Assembly: GCA_018261905.1 (NCBI GenBank)
Contig: JAGTRU010000022.1
Coordinates: 16,559 to 80,558, forward strand
Length of the DNA: 64,000 bases
Direction: 5' to 3'
Source of the DNA: Pseudomonadota bacterium
GTDB taxonomy: Bacteria; Pseudomonadota; Gammaproteobacteria; Burkholderiales; Rhodocyclaceae
Shown piece by piece: positions 22,095 through 32,052 of this stretch. The notes under the pieces were generated by a model that ran no database searches, had not been told where the DNA came from, and was given only the letters and a program-made list of their open reading frames with translations. How positions within the stretch are numbered: position 1 is the first letter of the stretch; each line of letters starts with the position of its first letter. The position numbers and the translations under genes are program-made.

Positions 22095-22108
22095 TGTGGA
22101 TATCCACA
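22095..22108. promoter_or_regulatory. Palindromic candidate operator upstream of dctP
   Basis: TGTGGATATCCACA, perfect 14-bp palindrome; shares the TTGTGG-N4-CCACA pattern with 23630-23666. Confidence 0.6.
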
Positions 22109-22162
22109 TAACGGCAGCGGCAGATCGGCGCCATCCCCGCAACCGATGGCGTTTTCCAAGAC

Positions 22163-22190
22163 AAAAAAAACCGCCGGACTCGCCGGCGGT
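22163..22190 (-). terminator. Rho-independent terminator downstream of dctA
   Basis: Minus strand: ACCGCCGG CGAGT CCGGCGGT followed by a T-tract (22163-22170). Confidence 0.85.
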
Positions 22191-22210
22191 TATTGCAACA
22201 CAGAAACTAC

Positions 22211-23560
22211 TCAGTGGTGTTCGACCATCGGCCGCGGACTGTGCGGAATCGGCGATTCCATCCCATCGTCGAGGACCAGTTCCGGGACATTCGCCTCGTC
22301 GGAAGTTTCGCCATCGAGCACGGCGTTCAGCTTTTCCGAATTCAATGCATTGCACCACTTGGCAACCACCAGCGTCGCCACGCTGTTGCCGATGAAATTG
22401 GTCAGCGCCCGGGCTTCCGACATGAAACGGTCGATCCCGAGAATCAGCGCCAAACCGGCCACCGGTACCGTTCCGACGGCCGACAGGGTGGCCGCCAGGA
22501 CGATAAAGCCACTGCCCGTCACGCCGGCCGCTCCCTTCGAGGTCAGCAGCAGGATGACCAGCAGCGTGAGCTGGTGTTGCAGGTCGAGCGGCGTATTGGT
22601 CGCCTGGGCAATGAAGACGGCGGCCATGGTCAGGTAGATCGAGGTACCGTCGAGGTTGAAGGAGTAACCGGTGGGCACAACCAGGCCAACTACCGATTTC
22701 TGGGCGCCGGCATTTTCCATCTTGGCCATCAGACGCGGCAAGGCGGATTCCGAAGAGGAGGTGCCGAGGACCAGGAACAGTTCTTCCTTGATGTATTTGA
22801 TCAGCTTCCAGATAGAAAACCCGTGGAAGGCCGCGATACTGCCCAGCACACCGAAGATGAAAATCAGGCAGGTCAGGTAGAAGGCACCCATTAAGCTGGC
22901 CAGTTGGGCCAGACTGCCGACGCCGTGCTTGCCGATGGTGTAGGCCATGGCGCCGAAGGCGCCGATCGGGGCAACCTTCATGATCACGCCGACGATGCCG
23001 AACAAGACATGCGACAGCTTCTCGATCAATTCGAAAACCGGCTTGCCACGCTCGCCGAAAGCATGCATGGCGTAACCGAAGAGGATGGAGAAGAACAGCA
23101 CCTGCAGCATGTCGCCCTTGGCAAAGGCATCGACGACGCTGGTCGGGATGATGTTGAGCAGGAAATCGACCGTCGACTGCATCTTGCCCGGTTCGGCATA
23201 CTTGGCGATGCCCTTGGTATCCAGCGACGCCGGATCGACATTCATGCCGACGCCCGGCGCCCAGACATTGACCACGATCAGACCAATGACCAGAGCGATC
23301 GAACTGACCACTTCAAAATAGAGAACCGCCAGGCCGCCGGTCTTGCCGACCTTCTTCATGTCTTCCATGCCGGCGATGCCGACGACGATGGTGCAGAAGA
23401 TGATCGGCGCGATGATCATCTTGATCAACTTGATGAAACCGTCGCCCAGCGGCTTCATGGCCGCCCCCGACTCCGGATAGAAATGACCAAGCGACACACC
23501 GAGCGCAATGGCGACCAACACCTGGAAATACAGGCTTTTAAACAACCCTCTTTTAGCCAT
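22211..23560 (-). CDS. dctA: C4-dicarboxylate/H+ (Na+) symporter DctA
   Basis: [70 protein letters not shown]. Confidence 0.96.
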   Translation of the reverse strand: MAKRGLFKSLYFQVLVAIALGVSLGHFYPESGAAMKPLGDGFIKLIKMIIAPIIFCTIVVGIAGMEDMKKVGKTGGLAVLYFEVVSSIALVIGLIVVNVWAPGVGMNVDPASLDTKGIAKYAEPGKMQSTVDFLLNIIPTSVVDAFAKGDMLQVLFFSILFGYAMHAFGERGKPVFELIEKLSHVLFGIVGVIMKVAPIGAFGAMAYTIGKHGVGSLAQLASLMGAFYLTCLIFIFGVLGSIAAFHGFSIWKLIKYIKEELFLVLGTSSSESALPRLMAKMENAGAQKSVVGLVVPTGYSFNLDGTSIYLTMAAVFIAQATNTPLDLQHQLTLLVILLLTSKGAAGVTGSGFIVLAATLSAVGTVPVAGLALILGIDRFMSEARALTNFIGNSVATLVVAKWCNALNSEKLNAVLDGETSDEANVPELVLDDGMESPIPHSPRPMVEHH

Positions 23561-23629
23561 CCGAATCGACTCCTCTGGTAATGATTTTTAAAAAATTTTG
23601 CGCAGTATTACCAATCGCCGGAGCCCGCA

Positions 23630-23666
23630 CCATTGTGGTTATCCGAGTTGTGGATAGCCACAATGG
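23630..23666. promoter_or_regulatory. Candidate operator: 15-bp near-perfect inverted repeat between dctA and the divergent sensor kinase
   Basis: CCATTGTGGTTATCC - GAGTTGT - GGATAGCCACAATGG (one T/C mismatch); contains TTGTGGATAGCCACAA. Confidence 0.6.
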
Positions 23667-23701
23667 CCAGCCCGAAAAAAACGTGTTGTACCATTCACTC
23701 C

Positions 23702-25687
23702 ATGAAGCCGCCCCTGAACACCCTGACTTCCGGCAACGGCCACCTGCGCTGGCTGCTGGCTCTCCCCAAGCTGGGCATCGTCCTCCTCCTGGGGGCGCTG
23801 CTGACCCTACTCTGGCTACTGCATTTGAATGAAATCGAGGAGGAACGTTCCGCACTGATCAAGGACGTACTTTGGCTGGAACAGAACCTCTATTTCCACC
23901 TCAACGGCAACGAAGAACAATTGCAACAACTGGCCGTCGATGTAGCCATGCTGCCCGAGCCGCGCCGCATCTTTCGCCTGCGCGTCAGCCACCTGCTGAA
24001 AAACAACCCGGAAATATCCCAGATCCTGTGGCTCGACAAAAACCACAGCGTGATCGACGCCCTGCCCGGCTCCGCCCCCCCCGACCGGGAAATCGAAGCC
24101 TTCGGTCCGCCAGTGACGAGCAAGGCCTTCGACATGGCCCGCCGGCTCGGCAAGCTGGTCTATAGCGAACCTTTTTTCCTGGAAAACAACCACGCCTTCA
24201 TCGAAGTCGCAGTTCCGGTTTATCAGGACAAGGAATTTTCCGGCATGCTGGTCGCCGTATACCCGCTGGAAACCCTGCTCGGCAATCTCGTTCCCTGGTG
24301 GTTCACCGAAAAATACAAGGTTGTCATCACCGACGACAACGACATCCTGTACGCCACCAAGACCCATATCGAAGGGCGCGGCAACCAGACTTACGAAATT
24401 CTCTTCGACCCGCCGGGCTATGGTCTGAAACTGCGGGTCAGCACCTACCAGAACAATGGCAACCCGCTCCAGCAATTGCTCACCGTTGCCATCATCGCGC
24501 TCGGCGCCGGCGTCTTCTGGAGTCTGTGGATCGTCCGCGACCTGATGAAAAAACGCCTGCAGGCCGAAGAGGCGCTACGCTCCGAACATGCTTTCCGCAC
24601 CGCCATGGAGGATTCGCTGACCGTCGGCATGCGGGCCCGCGACCTCAAGGGCAAGGTCATTTACGTCAATCCCGCCTTCTGCAAGATGACCGGTTTTGCC
24701 AGCGAGGAACTGGTCGGCCGGGTGCCGCCCATGCCCTACTGGATTCCCGAACAGATCGACGAAACCTTCGCCATTCACCAGTCGGTGATGGCCGGCAAAG
24801 CCCCCCTGGACGGTTTTGAAATCACCTTCATGCGCAAGAACGGCGAACGCTTCCATGCCCTCGTCTATGAAGCCAAACTGATCGACGGCAATGGCCAGCA
24901 CACCGGCTGGATGGCTTCCGTCCTCGACGTTACCGAACGCAAGCATGCCGAAGAACTGGCCCGTCTGCAGCAGGAGCAACTGCAATTTACTTCACGTCTG
25001 GTCACTATGGGCGAAATGGCCTCCACCCTGGCCCACGAACTGAACCAGCCGCTGGCCGCCATCGCCAGCTACAACAGCGGCTGCCTCAACCTGCTGCAGC
25101 GCAGCGACTGCGAAATAGAAGAGATTCGTCCGGCGCTGGAGAAAATCGGCGTTCAGGCCCAGCGCGCCGGTCGCATCATTCGCCGTGTCCACGATTTCGT
25201 GCGCAAGAGCGAGCCCAAGCGCGCCCCCTGCCAACTGGCCGAAGTCGTCGAAGACTGCCTGGGCTTCAGCGAAGCCGATGCCCGCAAACGGCACATCCGC
25301 ATCGAATGCGAAATCCCCGAAGTCCCCCCCATTCCGGCCGACCGCCTGATGCTCGAACAGGTGCTCCTCAACCTGATCCGCAACGGCATGGACGCCATGG
25401 CCTCGACCCCGGAAGGCCATCGCAAGTTGCACATCAGCGTCGGCCTGGAGGCCGCCGAACTCAAGATCAGCGTCACCGACAACGGTTGCGGCATCGGGCC
25501 CGCCATCCGGGAAAAACTATTCACTGCCTTTTTCACCACCAAACCGGAAGGCATGGGGGTCGGCTTGTCGATCTGCCGCTCGATTGTTGAATTTCATCGC
25601 GGCCGCTTATGGGCCGAAGACAATCACCAATCGCCCACCGGAAGCGGTACGATATTTTCCTTCACCCTCCCCCTGGAAGCCGCATGA
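23702..25687 (+). CDS. dctS: Two-component sensor histidine kinase, DctS-like (periplasmic sensor, PAS, HisKA/HATPase)
   Basis: Two TM segments flanking a periplasmic domain; PAS; LVTMGEMASTLAHELNQPLAAIASYNSGCLNLL; adjacent to dctA. Confidence 0.85.
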   Translation: MKPPLNTLTSGNGHLRWLLALPKLGIVLLLGALLTLLWLLHLNEIEEERSALIKDVLWLEQNLYFHLNGNEEQLQQLAVDVAMLPEPRRIFRLRVSHLLKNNPEISQILWLDKNHSVIDALPGSAPPDREIEAFGPPVTSKAFDMARRLGKLVYSEPFFLENNHAFIEVAVPVYQDKEFSGMLVAVYPLETLLGNLVPWWFTEKYKVVITDDNDILYATKTHIEGRGNQTYEILFDPPGYGLKLRVSTYQNNGNPLQQLLTVAIIALGAGVFWSLWIVRDLMKKRLQAEEALRSEHAFRTAMEDSLTVGMRARDLKGKVIYVNPAFCKMTGFASEELVGRVPPMPYWIPEQIDETFAIHQSVMAGKAPLDGFEITFMRKNGERFHALVYEAKLIDGNGQHTGWMASVLDVTERKHAEELARLQQEQLQFTSRLVTMGEMASTLAHELNQPLAAIASYNSGCLNLLQRSDCEIEEIRPALEKIGVQAQRAGRIIRRVHDFVRKSEPKRAPCQLAEVVEDCLGFSEADARKRHIRIECEIPEVPPIPADRLMLEQVLLNLIRNGMDAMASTPEGHRKLHISVGLEAAELKISVTDNGCGIGPAIREKLFTAFFTTKPEGMGVGLSICRSIVEFHRGRLWAEDNHQSPTGSGTIFSFTLPLEAA

Positions 25688-26286
25688 GACTGTCACAAGC
25701 CCATCTGGTCGACGACGACGAAGCGATCCGCGATGCGCTCGGCTGGCTACTCAAGTCGCTGGGCATTCCGTACACGACCTACGCCAGCGCCGAAAGCTTT
25801 CTCGCCGCCTGGAATCCCGGACTGGCCGGCTGCCTGGTGCTCGACATGCGGATGTCCGGGATGAGCGGCCTCGATTGCTTCGACCGCCTGCGCGAACTGA
25901 AGTCGACGCTACCGGTCATTTTCCTGACCGGCCATGGCGACGTCCCGTTGGCCGTAGCCACCCTGAAAAAAGGCGCTTTCGATTTTTTCGAAAAACCCTT
26001 CAACGACAACGATCTGGCCAGCCGCATCCAGGAAGCCATGGCGCACGACGCTCGCCAACGCGCCGCCAACGCCACCGCCGACTCGCTGAATGCTCGGCTT
26101 TCCAGCCTGACCACCCGCGAACGGCAAATCATGGAACTGGTCCTGGCCGGCAAGTTCAACAAGGTGATTGCCGACGAATTGCATATCAGTATGCGCACCG
26201 TCGAGGTGCATCGCGCCAACCTGTTTGACAAGATGCAGGTCAAAACGGCGGTCGAACTGGCCAATTTAATGAAAGCGGGACGCTGA
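25684..26286 (+). CDS. dctR: FixJ/NarL-family response regulator, DctR-like
   Basis: REC (VDDDEAIRDALGWLLKSLG...LDMRMSGMSG) plus LuxR-type HTH (LTTRERQIMELVLAGKFNKVIADELHISMRTVEVHRANLFDKMQVKTAVELANLM). Start overlaps the kinase stop. Confidence 0.87.
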   Translation: MRLSQAHLVDDDEAIRDALGWLLKSLGIPYTTYASAESFLAAWNPGLAGCLVLDMRMSGMSGLDCFDRLRELKSTLPVIFLTGHGDVPLAVATLKKGAFDFFEKPFNDNDLASRIQEAMAHDARQRAANATADSLNARLSSLTTRERQIMELVLAGKFNKVIADELHISMRTVEVHRANLFDKMQVKTAVELANLMKAGR

Positions 26287-26391
26287 CCCTTCCCTTACCC
26301 CCCTTTTTTCGCTAGCATCTTGCGGAAACTACATCCCCCGCCGGGGATCAATTCTGGCCATTCCGGTTCACTCCAATCCACGAGGCATTTC

Positions 26392-26718
26392 ATGAGCGAG
26401 CATATTCATCACGTCACCGACGACACCTTTGAAGCCGAAGTGCTGCAGGCGCAGCAGCCGGTTCTGGTCGACTACTGGGCCGAATGGTGCGGTCCCTGCA
26501 AGATGATTGCTCCCATCCTCGACGAAATCGCCAGCGAATACGCCGGCAAGCTCAAGGTCGCCAAGGTCAATATCGACGACAACCAGGCGACGCCCGCCAA
26601 ATTCGGTATCCGCGGTATCCCGACCCTGATGATTTTCAAGAACGGCAATGTCGAAGCGACCAAGGTCGGCGCCCTCTCCAAAGGTCAACTCGCGGCATTC
26701 ATTGACAGCAATCTGTAA
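26392..26718 (+). CDS. trxA: Thioredoxin
   Basis: [18 protein letters not shown]...[24 protein letters not shown] active site. Confidence 0.97.
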   Translation: MSEHIHHVTDDTFEAEVLQAQQPVLVDYWAEWCGPCKMIAPILDEIASEYAGKLKVAKVNIDDNQATPAKFGIRGIPTLMIFKNGNVEATKVGALSKGQLAAFIDSNL

Positions 26719-26734
26719 TACCCGTAGTCTCCCC

Positions 26735-26763
26735 GCCTGAAGATGCGTTCTGCGTCTTCAGGC
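26735..26763 (+). terminator. Hairpin between trxA and rho without a clear T-tract
   Basis: GCCTGAAGATGC (26735-26746) - GTTCT - GCGTCTTCAGGC (26752-26763), one G-U wobble. Confidence 0.5.
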
Positions 26764-26874
26764 CGACGCAGCAGCCACCCTGCTTAACGTCCTCCCCTCC
26801 TCAAGCACTTAAACTCTGCGCCCCGGTCCTGGGTTCTACCCGACCCCCAATTTTGGCGCCACGCCCACGCACAC

Positions 26875-28134
26875 ATGCAACTTTCCGAACTCAAGACATT
26901 ACACGTCAGCAAACTGCTCGATATGGCCACCGAACTGGCGATCGAGAACGCCAACCGCATGCGCAAGCAGGAGCTGATTTACGCCATCCTGAAGGCCATC
27001 GCCAAGAACGGCACGACCATCTACGGTGACGGCACGCTCGAAGTGCTGCAGGACGGCTTCGGCTTCCTCCGCTCCTCGGACACCTCCTACCTGGCCAACA
27101 CCGACGACATCTACGTTTCCCCGTCGCAGGTCCGGCGCTTCAACCTGCGCACCGGCGACACCATCGAGGGCGAGATCCGCACCCCGAAGGAGGGCGAACG
27201 CTACGTTGCGCTGACCAAGCTGGAATCGATCAACGGTTTCCCGCCGGAAGCGAACAAGAACAAGATCATGTTCGAGAACCTGACGCCGCTGCACCCGACG
27301 CGTCACCTGAAACTCGAACGCGACATCAAGGCCGACGAAAACATCACCAGCCGGGTCATCGACATGATCGCCCCGGTCGGCGCCGGCCAGCGCGGCCTGA
27401 TCGTCTCGCCGCCGAAATCCGGCAAGACCGTGATGCTGCAGAACATCGCCCACGCCATCACGGTCAACCACCCGGATGTCGTGTTGATCGTGCTGCTGAT
27501 CGACGAGCGTCCGGAAGAAGTCACCGAAATGACCCGCACCGTCAAAGGCGAAGTGGTTGCCTCGACCTTCGACGAACCGGCCACCCGCCACGTCGCGGTG
27601 GCCGAAATGGTCATCGAGAAGGCCAAGCGCCTGGTCGAACACAAGAAGGATGTGGTCATCCTGCTCGACTCCATCACCCGCCTGGCCCGTGCCTACAACA
27701 CCGTACAGCCGGCCTCCGGCAAGGTGCTGACCGGCGGCGTCGACGCCAATGCGCTGCAGAAGCCAAAACGCTTCTTCGGTGCGGCGCGCAACATCGAGGA
27801 AGGCGGCTCCCTGACCATCCTGGCGACGGCACTGATCGATACCGGTTCGCGCATGGACGAAGTGATTTACGAAGAATTCAAGGGTACCGGCAATGCCGAA
27901 ATCCACCTCGACCGTCGCATGGCCGAGAAGCGGATGTACCCGGCGATCAACGTCAACCGCTCCGGCACCCGTCGCGAAGAACTGCTGCTCAAGCCCGACG
28001 TCCTGCAAAAAATGTGGGTCCTGCGCAAGCTCTGCTACCCGATGGACGATCTGGCGGCCATGGAATTCCTGCTCGACAAGGTCAAGTCCACCAAGGGCAA
28101 TGCGGAGTTCTTTGACGCCATGCGGCGCGGCTAA
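26875..28134 (+). CDS. rho: Transcription termination factor Rho
   Basis: [61 protein letters not shown]. Confidence 0.98.
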   Translation: MQLSELKTLHVSKLLDMATELAIENANRMRKQELIYAILKAIAKNGTTIYGDGTLEVLQDGFGFLRSSDTSYLANTDDIYVSPSQVRRFNLRTGDTIEGEIRTPKEGERYVALTKLESINGFPPEANKNKIMFENLTPLHPTRHLKLERDIKADENITSRVIDMIAPVGAGQRGLIVSPPKSGKTVMLQNIAHAITVNHPDVVLIVLLIDERPEEVTEMTRTVKGEVVASTFDEPATRHVAVAEMVIEKAKRLVEHKKDVVILLDSITRLARAYNTVQPASGKVLTGGVDANALQKPKRFFGAARNIEEGGSLTILATALIDTGSRMDEVIYEEFKGTGNAEIHLDRRMAEKRMYPAINVNRSGTRREELLLKPDVLQKMWVLRKLCYPMDDLAAMEFLLDKVKSTKGNAEFFDAMRRG

Positions 28135-28166
28135 AGCCGCCGGACGACCAAGAAAAACATTGCAAG

Positions 28167-28198
28167 CGCGTGATTATTCGCGGATAATCGCGCGTTTT
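28167..28198 (+). terminator. Hairpin plus T-run between rho and rpmE
   Basis: CGCGTGATTAT (28167-28177) - TCGCGG - ATAATCGCGCG (28184-28194), then TTTT. Confidence 0.6.
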
Positions 28199-28242
28199 CC
28201 AGATCGGCCACATCCGCCGGTCGCATAACGAAAGGACACAAA

Positions 28243-28461
28243 GTGAAAGACATCCATCCCGAGTACAACGAAATCCAGGTCACCTGCTCCTGCGGCAGCA
28301 CCTTCACGACCCGCTCCACCATGAAGAAAGCCCTTCATGTCGAAGTCTGCTCTTTGTGCCACCCGTTCTACACCGGCAAGCAAAAGATTGTCGACACCGC
28401 CGGTCGCGTTGAAAAGTTCAACCAGAAGTTCGGCGCCATGCGCGGCAAGTCCGCTGCCTGA
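28243..28461 (+). CDS. rpmE: 50S ribosomal protein L31 (zinc-binding form, GTG start)
   Basis: (V)[47 protein letters not shown]; CxC/CxxC zinc ligands. Confidence 0.96.
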   Translation: MKDIHPEYNEIQVTCSCGSTFTTRSTMKKALHVEVCSLCHPFYTGKQKIVDTAGRVEKFNQKFGAMRGKSAA

Positions 28462-28480
28462 TTCGTCCGAATTGCGGTAT

Positions 28481-28506
28481 AAAAGGCAGCCGGCAGGCTG
28501 CCTTTT
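28481..28506 (+). terminator. Rho-independent terminator after rpmE
   Basis: AAAAGGCAGCC/GGCTGCCTTTT followed by a T-tract. Confidence 0.88.
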
Positions 28507-28533
28507 TCATTTCTGCCCAACACGCGTGAGCTC

Positions 28534-30156
28534 ATGCCCGATTTTGTCGCCCTGATCCGTCGCGGTATCCGCCTGCCGCCGGCCGGCTGGATGCTCGCCG
28601 CCATGCTCGCCTTCTACGTCTTGGCCGGCCTTTTCGGGCGCGATCCATGGAAGGGCGAAGATGCCATCCACATCGGCACGGCCTGGCACATGCTGCACTT
28701 CAGCGACTGGCTGTCCCCCGATCTGGCCGGCCGTCCTTTCCACGAACCGCCGCTCTATTACTGGAGCGCCGCGCTGACCGGCCAACTCTTCGGCGGGCTG
28801 CTGCCGATGCATGAAGCCATCCGCCTGGTCAGCGGCGTCTGGGTCGCCCTCGCCCTGATCGGGCTTTACTATGCCGGCCGCGAACTCTACGGCCAGGAAA
28901 GCGCGGCGGCCAGCCCGCTACTCTTGGCCGGCTGCACCGGCCTGCTTTTCCACGCCCACGACGCGCAACCGATGCTCATTGCGCTGGCCGCCTACGCCGG
29001 CGCCCTCGGCGCCCTAGCGGCACTCGAACACCGCCCCGACCTGAGTGGCGTTCTCTACGGCACCGCCCTGGCCGGCTGCCTGCTCGGCACCGGCATCGCA
29101 CCCAGCCTGCCGTTGTTGGCGATTCTCCCCGTCGCCTGGTGGTTGTCGACCAATCGCCGGCAAGCCCTGAAAACCATCGCCCGCGGTCTGGCTCTCGCGC
29201 TGCTCCTGATCCTGCCCTGGCCGCTGCTGCTACTCGATCTCGAACCGGCCCGCTTTCATGGCTGGCTGAACACCGAATTGACCCCACTCCGGACGCCTTT
29301 TTCCTTTTCCGGCGCCGGGCGCTTCCTGGCCATGCTGCCGTGGTTCGCCTTCCCCGCCATGCCGCTGGCCGCCTGGACCTTATGGACCCGGCGCAAGGAA
29401 ATCAGAGCGGCGCCGCAATTGCTGCCACTGCTCTTCCTGCTCCTGACTTTCCTGATGCTGGCCCTGGCCTATCGGCCGCGGCAAATTCCCGCCCTGCTTC
29501 TCCTGCCACCGCTCGCCCTGCTCGCCACGCCGGGCGCCCTGAGCCTGCGGCGCGGCGCCGCCAACGCCTTCGACTGGTTCGCCATGACGACTTTCAGCGT
29601 TTTTGTCAGTCTCGTCTGGCTCGCCTGGTCAGCCATGGCGCTCGGCTGGCCGGAAAAGTTGGCGCAGCGGGCCATCGTTCTGCGTCCCGGTTTCGTCGGC
29701 CACCTCGACTGGCTGGCCCTGCTCATCGGCCTGGCCACGACCTTGTGGTGGGCCTGGTTGATCGTCACCGCGCCACGTTCGCCCTATCGCAGCCTGACCC
29801 ACTGGAGCCTGGGTTTTACCTGCCTGTGGCTGCTCGCCACGACGCTCATCCTGCCCTGGTTCGATTTCGGCCTGAGTTACCGTCCGGTCGCGCTGGCGGT
29901 CGCCAAAGCCCTGCCGGAAAAACACGGCTGCCTGGCCGAGCGCGGACTGAACGAAACCCAACTGGCTTCGCTGGCCTACTTTGTCGAGATCGAACCCCTG
30001 GCCGCCACCAGTCGCGAAGGCCGCAAGTGCGACTGGATCCTGGTTGGCGGCGATACCCGGCAGGAACAGACGCCGCCGGAAGGCAACTGGGTCAAGGTCT
30101 GGGAAGGCGGCCGGGCGGGCAATCGGAAAGAAAAATTCCGTCTGTTCAGCCGCTGA
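28534..30156 (+). CDS. ArnT-like/PMT family glycosyltransferase, multi-TM
   Basis: GLFGRDPWKGEDAIHIGTAWHMLHFSDWLSPDLAGRPFHEPPLYYWSAAL: GT83/ArnT-like catalytic loop, followed by about 10 TM segments. Confidence 0.75.
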   Translation: MPDFVALIRRGIRLPPAGWMLAAMLAFYVLAGLFGRDPWKGEDAIHIGTAWHMLHFSDWLSPDLAGRPFHEPPLYYWSAALTGQLFGGLLPMHEAIRLVSGVWVALALIGLYYAGRELYGQESAAASPLLLAGCTGLLFHAHDAQPMLIALAAYAGALGALAALEHRPDLSGVLYGTALAGCLLGTGIAPSLPLLAILPVAWWLSTNRRQALKTIARGLALALLLILPWPLLLLDLEPARFHGWLNTELTPLRTPFSFSGAGRFLAMLPWFAFPAMPLAAWTLWTRRKEIRAAPQLLPLLFLLLTFLMLALAYRPRQIPALLLLPPLALLATPGALSLRRGAANAFDWFAMTTFSVFVSLVWLAWSAMALGWPEKLAQRAIVLRPGFVGHLDWLALLIGLATTLWWAWLIVTAPRSPYRSLTHWSLGFTCLWLLATTLILPWFDFGLSYRPVALAVAKALPEKHGCLAERGLNETQLASLAYFVEIEPLAATSREGRKCDWILVGGDTRQEQTPPEGNWVKVWEGGRAGNRKEKFRLFSR

Positions 30157-30171
30157 CCGCCAGCCATCAAC

Positions 30172-30717
30172 TCAACCCTTGAGGAAGTGCGTGCGGTAGT
30201 ACTTCAGTTCGTCGATCGACTCGTAAATATCGGCCAGCGCGGTATGCCGCCCCTTTTTCTTGAAGCCCTTGTAAATCTCCGGCTGCCAGCGCTTGCACAA
30301 TTCCTTCAGGGTGCTGACGTCGAGATTGCGATAATGGAAGAAGGTTTCCAGTTCCGGCATGTAACGGGCCATAAAACGGCGATCCTGGCCGATCGAATTC
30401 CCGCACATCGGCGAATGCCCCTTCACCGAGTACTTCTTCAGGAAAGCCAGGGCCTCGGCCTCGACCGCCGCTTCGTCCTGCGTCGACGCCTTGACCTTGT
30501 CGATCAATCCGGAGCGGCCGTGGGTTTTCTGATTCCACTCATCCATGCCGGCCAGCGTGGCATCCGACTGATGCACCACCCAGGAAGGCGATTCGGCCAC
30601 CATTTCCAGTTCCGAGTTGGTCACCACCATGGCCATTTCGATAATCCGGTCGCCGTCCGGATTGAGGCCGGTCATTTCCATATCCAGCCAGACGAGGTTG
30701 TTTGCGGTGCCTGTCAT
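30172..30717 (-). CDS. orn: Oligoribonuclease
   Basis: [56 protein letters not shown]. Confidence 0.97.
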   Translation of the reverse strand: MTGTANNLVWLDMEMTGLNPDGDRIIEMAMVVTNSELEMVAESPSWVVHQSDATLAGMDEWNQKTHGRSGLIDKVKASTQDEAAVEAEALAFLKKYSVKGHSPMCGNSIGQDRRFMARYMPELETFFHYRNLDVSTLKELCKRWQPEIYKGFKKKGRHTALADIYESIDELKYYRTHFLKG

Positions 30718-30773
30718 ATAATTGCCTAAATTCCTGAAAACTCCGATTTTCTCACACCTTTGAATCCCGTTTA

Positions 30774-32018
30774 GTGACCACCACCTTCAGCACGCTTTTT
30801 ATTGCCGCCTTCGCCCTGACCCTGCTCGGCCGCCTCTGGCTGACCCGGCGCCAGATCCGCCATGTCGCCGCCCATCGGGCTGCCGTACCGGCCGATTTCG
30901 CCGAACGCATCGGCCTCGAAGCCCATCAAAAGGCCGCCGATTACACCATTGCCCGCAACCACTTGGGCTGGCGCACCAGCCTGGTCGACGCCGCCCTGCT
31001 CCTCACCCTGACCCTGGGCGGCGGTCTGGCATGGCTGCACGAGTTCTGGGCATCCCGACTGGATGGTCTGCCCTACGGGCTGGCGCTGATTTTCAGCCTG
31101 CTGTTGATTTCCGGCATCATCGACCTGCCCTTTTCGCTGTATCGCCAGTTCGTCATCGAAGCCCGCTTCGGTTTCAACCGCATGACGCTCCGCCTGTTCT
31201 TCTCCGACCTGCTCAAACAAGCCCTGCTCGGCCTCGCCATCGGGACCCCGGTGATCCTCGCCGTGCTCTGGCTGATGGGGGCGATGGGCAGTTACTGGTG
31301 GCTTTACGTCTGGCTGTTCTGGTGCATTTTCAACCTGCTCATCCTGTTCATCTACCCGACCTGGATCGCGCCTTTGTTCAACAAGTTCTCGCCGCTCGCC
31401 GAGGGCGAAATGAAAAGCCGCATCGAAGCCCTGCTCGGCCGTTGCGGCTTTCGTTCGAACGGCCTCTTCGTGATGGACGGCTCGAAACGTTCCAGCCACG
31501 GCAACGCCTATTTCACCGGCTTCGGCGACAACAAGCGCATCGTCTTTTTCGACACCCTGCTGGCCCGGCTGGCCCCGGCCGAAGTCGAAGCCGTGCTCGC
31601 CCACGAACTCGGCCACTTCCGCCAACATCACGTCGTCCAGCGCATCGCGCTGATGTTTGCGCTTTCCCTCGCTTTCCTCTGGCTGCTCGGCCAGTTGATC
31701 GACGCCTCATGGTTCTATGCCGGCCTCGGCGTGCCGGCGCAAAACACCGCCCTGGCGCTGGTCCTCTTCTTCCTCGTCATCCCGGTCTTCACCTTCCCCT
31801 TAAGCCCGCTCGGCAGCTACCTGTCGCGCCGCAACGAGTTCGCCGCCGACGCCTACGCGGCCGAACACGCCGCGGCCAGCGACCTGATCCGCGCCCTGGT
31901 CAAACTGTATGAAGACAATGCCTCGACGCTAACCCCCGACCCACTGCATTCGCTGTTCTACGACTCGCACCCGCCGGCCGCCCAGCGCATTGCCCGCCTG
32001 CAGGAACTGGCCCGATGA
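30774..32018 (+). CDS. M48 family (Ste24/CaaX-type) zinc metallopeptidase, GTG start
   Basis: [11 protein letters not shown] zinc motif; [47 protein letters not shown]. Confidence 0.92.
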   Translation: MTTTFSTLFIAAFALTLLGRLWLTRRQIRHVAAHRAAVPADFAERIGLEAHQKAADYTIARNHLGWRTSLVDAALLLTLTLGGGLAWLHEFWASRLDGLPYGLALIFSLLLISGIIDLPFSLYRQFVIEARFGFNRMTLRLFFSDLLKQALLGLAIGTPVILAVLWLMGAMGSYWWLYVWLFWCIFNLLILFIYPTWIAPLFNKFSPLAEGEMKSRIEALLGRCGFRSNGLFVMDGSKRSSHGNAYFTGFGDNKRIVFFDTLLARLAPAEVEAVLAHELGHFRQHHVVQRIALMFALSLAFLWLLGQLIDASWFYAGLGVPAQNTALALVLFFLVIPVFTFPLSPLGSYLSRRNEFAADAYAAEHAAASDLIRALVKLYEDNASTLTPDPLHSLFYDSHPPAAQRIARLQELAR

Positions 32019-32052
32019 CCAAGCACAGCGCAAACCAACGGTCGCCCCGGCC

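Noticed and set aside
26899-28008. 369-aa minus-strand ORF opposite rho
   Set aside because: Rho is unambiguous on the plus strand; no independent coding evidence on the other strand.
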